Of a stretch of DNA of 64,000 bases, positions 1-8,647 are shown one piece after another. The DNA is from Bubalus kerabau (lineage: Eukaryota > Chordata > Mammalia > Artiodactyla > Bovidae), in the NCBI RefSeq assembly GCF_029407905.1, contig NC_073627.1, positions 48,911,001-48,975,000 of the forward strand. Reading direction: 5' to 3'. The notes under the pieces were generated by a model that did not search any database, had not been told where the DNA came from, and was given only the letters and a program-made list of their open reading frames with translations. Made by a program: the position numbers and the translations under genes. How positions within the stretch are numbered: position 1 is the first letter of the stretch; every line of letters starts with the position of its first letter.

Positions 1-119
1 TTCAGACTTCTGTCTCCTGATCACGCTGTATTCCCCCCTCCACTTTAGCACTTTATAAATAATCTGCTCCTTCTTCCTACAACAGCCTCTTCCCTTCCCT
101 CTCCTCCCCATCTCCCTGG

Positions 120-424
120 CCCACACCGACTTGTCTTTCCTTTAATGCAGCTCAAAGCTCACCTCCTCCAGGAAGTCCTTCCTTTCCCTGCAACACCCAT
201 GACCTACGCCAGATGGCCCTCTTTCCAGGCCCCGCAGTGCCTATGCTTCCCTCTACCGCATCCCTCACAGCCACCTTTGTGTCATAATCCCATGTGTCTG
301 CCCACTTACCTCTTTTACACAGTGGTGAGCTCCTTGAAGACAGAGACCGTTTTATTTAGCTACCATAGCTCCAGATACATAGTAGCTGGTTAATAATTTA
401 TTTATTCAATAACCATTAACTGAT
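120..424 (+). mobile_element. L2 LINE 3' end
   Basis: It has the order typical of L2 3' ends: cacctcctccaggaagtcc, later gtgagctccttgaagacag, and a terminal tagtagctggttaataa tail. The copy is old and diverged. Confidence 0.6.
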
Positions 425-737
425 GTCTTGAGAGTCCTTTGGAGATCAAACTAGTCCACCCTAAAGGAAATCAACCCTGAATATTCATTGGAAGGACTGA
501 TGCTAAAGCTGAAGTGCCAGTACTTTGGACAGCTGATGCCAAGAACCAACTCACAGGAAAAGACTGATCCTGGGAAAGACTGAAGGCAAAAGAGGATGAG
601 ATGGTTAGATAGCATCATTGACTCAATGGACATGAATTTGAGCAAACTCTGGGAAATAGTGAAGGACAGAGGACCCTGGCGTGTTTCAGTCCATGGGGTT
701 GCAAAGAGTTGGACATGACTTAGCGACTGAACAACAA
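425..737 (+). mobile_element. BovB LINE 3' end
   Basis: BovB is an RTE-clade LINE that entered ruminant ancestors horizontally. This piece carries the degenerate C-terminal end of its reverse-transcriptase ORF (blocks such as aaaggaaatcaaccctgaat) and ends in actgaacaacaac. It has small deletions and no usable frame. Confidence 0.85.
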
Positions 738-749
738 CAAACGGAGGTC

Positions 750-960
750 AGGTGAGGGGCACACCATAGGGACACTCTTTAAAACAGGAGACAGACAAAG
801 CAACACACTCTGATGTGTGCTTAGATGCAGGAATCGGGGCCTGAGAGGTGCACAGAACAGGGATGGTATGTGGGCAGTGTCGAGGAAGGCTCCAGAGAAG
901 AAGACATGTCTAAAGTGAAATGGAATGAGTGAATGAGGATGTAAAGGCAATTCCTAAAAC
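750..960 (-). mobile_element. L2-like remnant
   Basis: Worn phrases (ggcctgagaggtgcacagaac, gagtgaatgagg) resemble the reverse complement of the L2 3' region. Weak. Confidence 0.3.
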
Positions 961-1169
961 TGGAGTCCAAGATTTGAGCTAAAGCAGCAGCCACACTGAA
1001 TCAGGATTGAACTCTCAAAATAATGACCTGGGGAGCCTCACCCCCTCCATCAAATGGAAGATTGGTTCCCAAGTCCATAGTGGAACTGAGCCAGGTATTG
1101 AAACTTTGGGGATGGGAACACTGTGGGGAGGGAGCCAGGCCCATCCTTGCCTGGGGGTATACTCCTGTC

Positions 1170-1262
1170 TGTGTCCTTGGGCCAGTCACTAGCTCTCTCT
1201 GGGCCCTGTGTTTTTTCAATGTATCAAATAGGAGGAGGGTAAATTCTGACCTACAGTCCTAA
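1170..1262 (+). mobile_element. MIR remnant
   Basis: It retains the MIR core order gtccttgggccagtcact, then tctctgggcc, then atcaaatag. Confidence 0.45.
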
Positions 1263-1315
1263 TGGAGAACATGACCTCATCCCAGAGGGGATTTACTGGG
1301 TAGTGATGACTGGGT

Positions 1316-1618
1316 CAATCCTAAAGGAAATCAGTCCTGAATATTCATTCGAAGGACTGATGCTGAAGCCAAAGCTTCAATACTTTGGCTACCTGATGCG
1401 AAGAACTGACCCACTTGAAAATACCCTGATGCTGGGAAAGACTGAAGGTAAAAGGAAAAGGGGACGACAGAGGATGAGATGGTTAGATGGCATCACCGAC
1501 TCGATGGACATGCGTTTGAGCAAGCTCGGGGAGTTGGTGATGGACAGGGAGGCCTGGCGTGCTGCAGTCTGTGAGGTCGCAGAGTCAGACACGACTGAGC
1601 AACTGAACTGAACTGAAC
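1316..1618 (+). mobile_element. BovB LINE, 5'-truncated insertion with target-site duplication
   Basis: A 303-base BovB 3' end finishing in repeated actg units is bounded by a perfect 12-base duplication, tgatgactgggt, at 1304-1315 and 1619-1630. It reads as about 100 codons of the C-terminal ORF. Confidence 0.92.
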
Positions 1619-2254
1619 TGATGACTGGGTGCTCAAGATGCAGAGAAAACTGCAGCAGAGGGCAATGAGATCGAGACTTGAACCCTGACTGATTCCCCAG
1701 ACTCTGTTCATTTCTTTTTCTCCAAGAAGCCATGTAACAGTATCACACTGAGTCTGGGAAGACTCTTGAGATGGAAAGTTAAGATGGGTGGGATTTCAGT
1801 TGGCGGAGAAGAACATCGGTGAAGCAGGGAGTACAGCACAGTAGAAGTGTGGAGGCAGGAATGGGTCTGACAGGAAGAGGGACATGCCTGGTGGTGCTGG
1901 TGGCCGACCTGGCCCGGCTGGGGCAGAGGATTCAGGCTGGGGAACAGTAGGAGATGCAGATGGTTCTTGTGTCATAGCCCAAGCCCTGACTAGTCAGGGT
2001 GAGGTTGGCATGACAGCTGAAGGGACTCCAGCCTCAGCAGAGACTGGAGCTGGGACACAGTAGGAGCTGGGACAACCATAAGGAGCATCAGAGACAAAGG
2101 TGACAGGGTCAGTGGCCTCCTAGGCTCTGGAAAGTCTGGGGAGTGATGTTTCAGGCAGAGCCCTTAAGTGAACTCAGCCCCAAACCTGACTATAAAGACT
2201 GGGTATGATCAATGATCTGAGTACAGAAATCAATGACTATGGATAAATAATCCC

Positions 2255-2840
2255 ACTTATTTTTTTGAATGCATATGCCAGGCATTCTGGGCAGCAGGGT
2301 ACGCTGGTGAACAGTTCATAAGAGCTTACATTCTATTACAGGAGACAGATTAAACAAATTATAAAATTAAATGTCAACTGCTGTGGATCAAACTATAACA
2401 GAGTGGGACTTCCCGGGTGGTCCAGTGGTCAAGACTCTGCGATTCCAACACAGATGATGTGGGTTCGATCCTTGGATTCCCACAAAACTAGAGCAGGGCA
2501 TGAAGATAGCGCGATGGGGCAGGGTAAGAGTCGTGTTATTTTAAATCAAGTGGCCCGGGGAGGTGTCTCAGAGGAGGTGATAGTTGAGCAGTACCTGAAC
2601 GAAGTAAAAGAGCAAGACACAAGTTCCAGGGGAAGGGCGTGCCAGGTGGAGGTAACAGGAAGCGGAAAGGCCCTGGGGCTGGGATATGTTTCCTATTACT
2701 GCAGGGAGGCCTTTGTGGCTCCAGTGTAATAAAACAGAAGGAAAGTGGTAAAATGAGTTTGGGAAAGCAGCTAGGGGTCAAATTATCTAGGGCTTCGTAG
2801 ACCATAGCGAGTTGTGTGATTTCAATAACAGTACCAGCCA
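2255..2840 (-). mobile_element. L2 remnant split by a SINE
   Basis: The left part (gccaggcattctgggcagc, then taagagcttacattctatta) and right part (gaggaggtgatagttgagca, then aaaggccctggggc) are successive blocks of reverse-complement L2. A CHR-2-type SINE occupies 2404-2491. Confidence 0.55.
2404..2491 (+). mobile_element. CHR-2-type SINE, short copy
   Basis: CHR-2 elements are tRNA-derived cetartiodactyl SINEs. This copy begins gggacttcccgggtggtcc and keeps the B-box-like gggttcgatcc, ending in acaaaac. Confidence 0.7.
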
Positions 2841-2892
2841 TCGTTGCAGAGCATGCGTTTTGCCCAGTACTACTGGGCAATCAGTATGCATT

Positions 2893-3020
2893 AGCTGGTA
2901 AGTGATGAGGGCTTGCTATGATTATCCACATTTAACCAATGAAGAAACAAACTAAGGCTTGGAGATGTGAGGCCCTGAGCATTTGCTCTTAGCTGCTGAC
3001 AGGTTCCCAGTCTTCCGGCA
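2893..3020 (-). mobile_element. MIR remnant
   Basis: It reads gatgagggcttgc, then tgaagaaacaaactaaggct, the reverse complement of the MIR core. A Bov-tA follows directly. Confidence 0.5.
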
Positions 3021-3032
3021 TGATGCACGCAT

Positions 3033-3263
3033 CAGTGCATGCATGCGTGTGTGCAAAGTTGCTTCAGTCATGTCCAACTCTCTGCGACCCCATGGACTGT
3101 AGCCCACCAGGCTCCTCCATCCATGGGATTCTCCAGGCAAGAACACTGGAGTGGGTTGCCATGCCCTCCTCCAGGGGATCTTCCCGATGCAAGGATTGAA
3201 CCCAGGTCTCATCTCTTGCACTGGCAGGTAGTTCTTTACCCCTAGCGCCACCTGGGAAGCCCT
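3033..3263 (-). mobile_element. Bov-tA SINE, near full length
   Basis: Bov-tA joins a tRNA-derived head to a BovB-derived tail and is mobilised by BovB. The tail end (cagtcatgtccaactctctg) lies left and the tRNA head (agcgccacctgggaagccc) right. The head holds a CTCF-like core at 3244-3256. Confidence 0.9.
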
Positions 3264-3397
3264 TGAGGATTGGTACTGGTCCTGGAATCTGAGCTGGGAG
3301 ATCAGCCTGCAGGGTTGAGGCAAGAGATTATTGTAATAGCTACACACATGCAAGACTGTGTATTAACCGGGTGTATATATTTTTTAAAATTAATTGT

Positions 3398-3508
3398 TAG
3401 CCGCACCGTGTGGCATGTGGGATCTTAGCTTCCTGAACAGGGATCAAACCCGAACCTCCTGCATTGGAAGTGTGGAGTTTTAACCACTGGACTCCAGGGA
3501 AGTCCCAA
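3398..3508 (-). mobile_element. CHR-2-type SINE
   Basis: It reads gccgcaccgtgtggcatgtg on the left and ends ctccagggaagtccc on the right, a short CHR-2 form in reverse. Confidence 0.8.
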
Positions 3509-3784
3509 CTGGGTGCATATCTAAGAGCATGAAGGTTTGAGTGTGGGTGCTGAGGACGGAGAGGCTGTGGAGAGAGCGCAACCCTTTCATCGCAGGCTCC
3601 TGTACCCCCAGACCCTCGTGCTGGCCTCCACAGCACTGCCCCCTCCCCACACTGAACGACTTGTGGATGCTGGAGTCACAAAGGAGGGCTACTCACTGTA
3701 CCCCCTCCAGCCAGGAGTGGTAGCTTTGTCATCTATGTAATCCTGGGATCTTACACCTCATAGTAAAGTGATTCAGTGGGTTAC

Positions 3785-4214
3785 ATACTTGAGCTGTGGC
3801 TCAGCTACTTTCCAGATGTGTGACCTTAGGCAAGAAACTTACCTGTTCTGAACCTCAGCTTTCTCATCTGAAAAACAGCAGTAAGAATAGTAAAAAGTAG
3901 TAGTATCTACTTAACAGGGTCCAGATAACGCATGAAATGCCCAGCACAGTGCCTGGCAAGTAAAAAGTGAAAGTGAAAGTGTTAGTCCTTTTTCATGTCC
4001 AACTCTTTGGGACCCTATGGACTGTAGCCCACCAAGCTCCTCTGTCCATAGAATTCTTCAGGCAAGAATACTGGAGTGGGTTGCCATTTCCTTCTCCAGG
4101 GGATCTTCCCAACCCAGGGACTGAACCCAGGTAGTGCTGCATTGCAAGCAGATTCTTTACTATCTGAGCCACCAGACACGTAAAAAGCACTCAGTAAATG
4201 TTAGCTATTAATAG
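3785..4214 (+). mobile_element. MIR interrupted by a Bov-tA
   Basis: The MIR core (tgtgaccttaggcaagaaac, then gcacagtgcctggcaagta) stops at 3967 and resumes at 4188 with its 3' end (cactcagtaaatgttagcta). The interruption is the SINE at 3968-4179. Confidence 0.75.
3968..4179 (-). mobile_element. Bov-tA SINE inserted in a MIR
   Basis: It is flanked by the duplication gtaaaaag (3960-3967 and 4180-4187). The head end reads gattctttactatctgagcc, close to the family consensus, so the insertion is fairly young. Confidence 0.92.
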
Positions 4215-4254
4215 GACTCAGCGCTCAATATGGGTTTGTGGAACTAAGCCCTTG

Positions 4255-4345
4255 AACTTCCCCACTGGGGTCTTGTCTGTCTATTCCACTTATGTATTCT
4301 GCTACCTAGCACAATGCTGCACACACAATTTAGAGCTCAATAAAA
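4255..4345 (+). mobile_element. L2-like 3' end
   Basis: It contains gtcttgtctgtctattcca, ctacctagcacaatgctg and gagctcaataaa, followed by an A-run. Weak but ordered. Confidence 0.4.
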
Positions 4346-4529
4346 AAAAAAGTCAAGGTATTTAAGAAAATGAAGGTATTTGCAGCTGTAAAATGAGAGA
4401 GCTAGCTTAGAAAATCCCTGAGCTCCTCCCCAGCTGAGCCAGACTAGGATTCCAGGGGGATCCCAGGAGCCCCGCACAAATGGTGAGCTCCCTCAGGCCC
4501 ACATTGGCCTGTCCTATCTTCCTCTATGG

Positions 4530-4748
4530 GCGTGCATGCATGCTAAGTCGCTTCTGACTCTTTGTGACCCTATGGACCTTAGCCCGCCTGGCTCCTCTGA
4601 CCATGGGATTCTCCAGGCAAGAATACTGGAGTGGGTTGTTGTGCCCTCCTCCAGGGGATCTTGCCAACCCTGGGATGGGACCCACGTCTGTTATGTCTAC
4701 CTGCATTGGTAGCCCGGTTCTTTACCACTAGTGCCACCTGGGAAGTCC
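4530..4748 (-). mobile_element. Bov-tA SINE
   Basis: It runs from gctaagtcgcttctgactc to gtgccacctgggaagtcc and is near full length. Confidence 0.9.
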
Positions 4749-5564
4749 TCTTCTATGGGCAGGGGTCCTGCAAAACAGGGGCAGATGTCACTAGGCCCAC
4801 CATGGTGGCAAGTCAGGCAGAAGAGGAAGTGGGGGCCAGATTCTGTGTGGGTCCCTGGTGGGCATCCATGCAGGGCACTGGGCCCAACCTCAGCCCAGCT
4901 GCCTGGCAGGAGGCTAGGACTATTCCAGGGCCCATGAAGGTGGACCCACATAGAAGGTAACTGGAAGAATCTGAGGTTGAAGTTACATTCTCTGATGACA
5001 GCGAGTTGCCTCCCCACAACCCTCCCTGACTCTGGGCCTCAGTCTTCTCTGTAAGATGAGCAAAAAATGCATACGTTTTTATGCAGCATATCTTATCACA
5101 GCTGTAATCAATTCCATGCTTAGTGTCTGCCTTTCCCCCACCCCCAGAATGGAAGGTCCATGAGGACAGGCTAGGTCTGTTTTGCTCACTGTTTTGAGCT
5201 GGGGCTTGACATCAGAAATATGCACCACCTCTTGTAGGGACAGAGAGAGGGAAGGAGGGAGCAGGGGAACCTGAGTGGGCCAAGGGAGACTAGCTTCTTG
5301 TTACCTAAGGGCTGCAGGTGGCAGGGAGTGGAGAGAAGAACCAGAATACCGAGCTCAGTGCCCAGTCTCCAGAGGAGGCCAGGAGAGTGGGCTGAGATTG
5401 CTGATCCACATCCTGGGGAAAGTGGGTCCTCGGCTCAGAAAAGCAAACATGTCTGTCTCTGGACTGGGCCCCTTCCTTGAGGGGAGGTGGGCAGAGGTGG
5501 GAGACCTCCCTGCCCCCCCATCCCTCTACCCCAGCAGGGTCTCAGGAGGCAGTTTGTTTCCCCC

Positions 5565-5690
5565 TTTCTCCCGTACAGAGCCTGATTGCTGGCTCGCCTC
5601 TCAGTGGGATGGTTAATAAGCCCTTGGGTGACATTAATTGCCAGCAGGCATTAGGGGCCTAATGAGAATCGCCTGCCTTGACGACTCCAG
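5565..5690. promoter_or_regulatory. Candidate upstream regulatory element
   Basis: Unique sequence with ggttaataagcc, gacattaattgccagc, gcattaggggcctaatgag. It lies about 0.8 kb before the CpG island. Inferred from clustered homeodomain-type sites. Confidence 0.3.
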
Positions 5691-6931
5691 CACCTTCCAT
5701 CCCCAGGGCCTCCAAGGGCCAGGCCAGCCGGCCCCAGGCTGCACCTCAGAGGTCCAGACAGATGTGGGGGGTGGGGAGCCGCTCTCCACAGGTCCCAGTA
5801 CCAAGCTGAGGAGCCACAGCCAGCAGGCGGGGAGGAGGAAGGCTTCTGAGACCCGTCCAAGCCCATTTTCCAAACAGGAGATGCCACTTTTCTAGATAAA
5901 AAGGAAACTCACTGTGTTGGAGATCTAGGACCAGTCAAGCAGATTGAAGGACAGAGAGGAAGTGCCCCAGGGGGCCTTGCTCTGACCTGCCTCTACCCAC
6001 ATTCTCACTCAGGATGGGTGAAGAACTTTGGTGGGGGGATGACCCTAAAGGTCCATACACCACCGCCCCCACCCCCAAAAGAGCTATGTCCATAGGACTG
6101 AAGACCCACTTCCTCCAAAGTAGAGCGGGATTGAGACCCAGCCCTTGGAGTGTTGGGGCTTGATACCCAACGAGGCTGTAAAATCATTTCTATTGATCTG
6201 ATGCCTGGCTGACAGCTGACGGTTGACTTGTCTGGTCTGATCTGGGTTGCGCTCTAATGGAACGGGCCTGACGGTGGGAGAGAACGCCACCCCAGCCCCG
6301 CTCCCCACCCCCCATTAGCAGGTGCCTGGGTGAGTGTGCAGGAGGGCAGCTCCCCACCCCCACGCCACGTCCCTTTAAAGGTTTGCAAAACAACTTGTGG
6401 GAAGGCACGTTTCCTCCTCTCCGCGCCCCCTCCATCCCCAGCAACGCAGAGGTTTTCCGGGGACCGACGCCCCGGACCCCATCCCCAAACGAAGCTGGGC
6501 GCGGCGCCCAGGCTGATTGCTACCCGGAGCTCTGGAGAGACCCCACGCCCAGACTCTGGGGGTGTGGATAGGGTACCCTCGCCCCGCGCATCTGGCCGAG
6601 AGGCTGCAAAACGGCTCTGACGCCCAGCGAAGAGCGAGCATCCTTTGAAAAGGGATAGCGGGAGGCTGCGGTTGGCGTCTACCCGGGGCGAAACGCGACC
6701 GCCGCAGCCGGCCGGCGGGCCCCACTCGGGCCCCAGCGCTAGCCTACACTGGGGAGGAAAAAAATAAAACCGCGGAATCGCGAGGTCGGCCCTAGCCCAA
6801 GTCTCATTAAGGAACCGCGCGCGCCCCCAGGCTGGGAATGCGGAATGGACACGTGGACCGGGGAGGGGGAGTTCGAGCGAGGGTGGGGGGTTCTCCGTGG
6901 CGCGCCAGTCGTGGGCCGCGCGCTCCGAGGC

Positions 6932-6937
6932 CACGTG
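6932..6937. promoter_or_regulatory. E-box CACGTG (USF/TFE-type)
   Basis: The palindrome is flanked as GGTCACGTGG on the minus strand, which matches the extended preference of USF and TFE3/TFEB factors. It lies in the upstream half of the CpG island. Binding is inferred from the motif only. Confidence 0.4.
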
Positions 6938-7111
6938 ACCACGGGGAATCTGAGAGGGGAGGGCAGCGGAGCGAGCGCGCCCGGCTCGGCGCCCGCTGCC
7001 GCCGCCGGGGTGGGCGCTCGATCCCGGACGGGGGAGGAGGGCGGGCGAGCGCTAGTGTGTGTGTCTCTCTCGAGTCATTTACGGCGGAGCAGCCGGCGCG
7101 ATCGCCGAGGA

Positions 7112-7135
7112 GGCGGCGGCGGCGGCGGCGGCGGC
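7112..7135 (+). repeat. (GGC)8 trinucleotide repeat
   Basis: Eight perfect GGC units lie in the presumed promoter/leader, followed about 20 bases later by a run of 12 C (7156-7167). Both tracts are likely to vary in length between individuals. Confidence 0.9.
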
Positions 7136-7223
7136 TGCTTCGTGCAACTGTGCCTCCCCCCCCCCCCACCTCCTCTTCCTTTTTGCTCCTTGATTTTTCT
7201 TCCCCCCACCCCCACATTCGTCC

Positions 7224-7397
7224 ATGGGGAGCCGGCCCTCCTGCCGGCACCTCCTCTCCGCTTGGCCCGGTAGGCACCAGCTGCCGCCTCCCCGGCCGCG
7301 GGCTGCGCCGGCGCCCGGTGCCCCGGCCCCTGGCGTGGCGCCCGGGTCTCGCCGCCCGCAGCCCAGGCTGGCGCGGCGCTCCGCTCACCCAAACTGA
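7224..7397 (+). other. Upstream ORF candidate, 57 codons
   Basis: The ATG at 7224 opens a 57-codon frame ending at TGA 7395-7397 in the GC-rich leader region. It is only a uORF if transcription starts upstream of it. The product is low-complexity and Pro/Arg-rich, with no recognisable family. Confidence 0.25.
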
Positions 7398-7427
7398 CTC
7401 CGAGAGAGGAAGAGAGAGCACGAGCGG

Positions 7428-7586
7428 ATGCCCGGCTGCACTGAGACCTCGGGCGTCCGGGGGCAGGGCGGGGGCGGCGGGGAGAAGGAGGCGTCGGAGA
7501 CTCTGAACCCCGGAAAAGTTCAAGGTTTGTGCAGGCTCCCCCGGGGAAGGCGAGGAGCGCGGCGGAGCAGCGCGCCCCTCGGCTGA
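7428..7586 (+). other. Upstream ORF candidate, 52 codons
   Basis: The ATG at 7428 has a G at -3 and runs to TGA 7584-7586. The composition is Gly/Arg-rich. A possible splice donor (aaggtttgt, near 7520) lies inside it, so it may be removed or split if the leader is spliced. Confidence 0.25.
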
Positions 7587-7698
7587 GACAGCGAGACCCG
7601 GGAGGACAGGGAGGGGACCCGGGGTTGCCGCGGGCTGGCCGAACCCCTCTCCATCCCACTACGCTCGCGGCCAGGAGGCTGGAGTCGGCGCTCGGGCG

Positions 7699-7704
7699 AT
7701 GTAG
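7699..7704 (+). other. Start-stop element ATGTAG
   Basis: An ATG is followed directly by TAG in the presumed leader. Start-stop elements can stall initiating ribosomes; whether this one lies in the mRNA is unknown. Confidence 0.3.
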
Positions 7705-7995
7705 CCCGCCTTCCCGTTCTGTAGCTTCTCCAAACCCCATCTTCATGGGGCAGCTCGTTCCGGCCGCCCCACCCTCGCCCCAGCCGCGGTGCCGCTGCCC
7801 GGGCAGGCGGCGCTGAGCCTGCCCGTGTGGAGCCCGGGCCCTGGTCGAGACTGGAGAGAGAGCCAAGCAAGGGAGCTCGGCGAGGGGACCAGCCGCTGGC
7901 CGCCCAACCCGGGGCCCTCAGTGCGGGCGTTGTCTAGGGTCGTGGCGACCCGCGCCGCCGGTCTCAGCACTGCGCGGAAACTTTTCCTTCTCTAG

Positions 7996-8004
7996 ATGGA
8001 TTAA
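7996..8004 (+). other. Two-codon upstream ORF
   Basis: ATG-GAT-TAA lies just after a pyrimidine-rich cttttccttctctag tract that could be a splice acceptor for a leader exon. Confidence 0.3.
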
Positions 8005-8070
8005 AGTTGCTTGGATTTTCTCTTTCATTTGCGAAAGAAATTATTCATTTGCGCCTAACCTGGGATTTTT

Positions 8071-8265
8071 ATGCTGGAGCTGCTGCTGCTGTTGCAGGCT
8101 GTTCGGGAGGAAGAAAGCCGCGCTATCCATGTGGGGTTACTACCGAAGCCGAAGAAACTGGGGCTTGCTTTGGAAATCTACACCCTCCAGCGAGTTCGGA
8201 TTCGAGCTGGGCCGCGGGGCTGGGGAAACGGACACTGGGCTTTAGGCAAGGCTGCGAGACGCTAG
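8071..8265 (+). other. Upstream ORF, 64 codons
   Basis: The ATG at 8071 opens a frame starting MLELLLLLQAVREEESRAIH and ending 316 bases before the TMEM132E start. Its Leu-rich beginning comes from a CTG/CTT run, so a signal-peptide look is probably accidental. If present in the leader it would lower TMEM132E translation. Confidence 0.4.
8129..8245 (+). other. Upstream ORF, 38 codons, nested in another frame
   Basis: The ATG at 8129 starts MWGYYRSRRNWGLLWK and stops at TAG 8243-8245, entirely inside the span of the 64-codon uORF but in another frame. It is Arg- and aromatic-rich and matches no family known to me. Confidence 0.35.
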
Positions 8266-8508
8266 TGGCCACCCGGCCCGGGGCCCGCACGTGCGACTCC
8301 CCCCCTACTAGCCGCACTGATCCTGCAGGGGGCACCAGACGGGGGGAGTTAGAGGCTCCTCCCGCCCCGAGCGGCGCCCCCACCAGTTCTGAGGGTGTAG
8401 CCGGCGGCGCCTGGGACGCCCCCTCCCCTCAAAGTACCCCCAATTGCACTCCCTGGCCCCCGGAGCCTCAGCAGAGACAGCCGGGCGCCCACGGCCACCT
8501 GAAGTTGG

Positions 8509-8514
8509 ATGTGA
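8509..8514 (+). other. Start-stop element ATGTGA, 66 bases before TMEM132E ATG
   Basis: ATG is followed at once by TGA, in the same frame as the main start at 8581. The context is weak (T at -3, T at +4). Being so close to the main ATG, it is almost certainly in the mRNA. Confidence 0.5.
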
Positions 8515-8580
8515 CCAAGCCCAGCCTAGGACCAAGTCGTCGTCGACCGCTGCCCCCTGCCGCCCCTTCCTCGGCCGGCC

Positions 8581-8647
8581 ATGGCCCCAGGGATGCCGGG
8601 CCGCGGCGGCGCCGCCCTGCTCTGCCTCTCGGCGCTGCTCGCCCACG
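8581..8647 (+). CDS. TMEM132E: TMEM132E coding exon 1 (start codon, most of signal peptide)
   Basis: The exon encodes residues 1-22 plus the first base of codon 23. The N-terminus has a short basic/glycine part (MAPGMPGRGG) followed by a hydrophobic core (AALLCLSALLAH), a typical signal peptide completed by Ala-Ser-Gly from exon 2. The ATG has a strong Kozak context (G at -3, G at +4). The donor at 8648 reads gtaagt. No in-frame ATG exists between the stop at 8512-8514 and this start. Confidence 0.95.

Larger units (their letters stand above)
1..6416. other. Intergenic upstream region
   Basis: No exon with coding constraint is visible here. Single-copy stretches remain at 1-119, 1640-2250, 3510-3780 and 5231-6416; the last is close to the promoter and includes an AT-rich patch with homeodomain-type cores near 5605-5670. 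The rest is occupied by the repeats listed separately. Confidence 0.7.

Noticed and set aside
6807..7866. Long minus-strand frames of 226-263 codons in the CpG island
   Set aside because: High GC content removes stop codons by chance; the products are Arg/Pro/Gly-rich and low-complexity. A divergent noncoding transcript is possible but these frames are not evidence of a protein.
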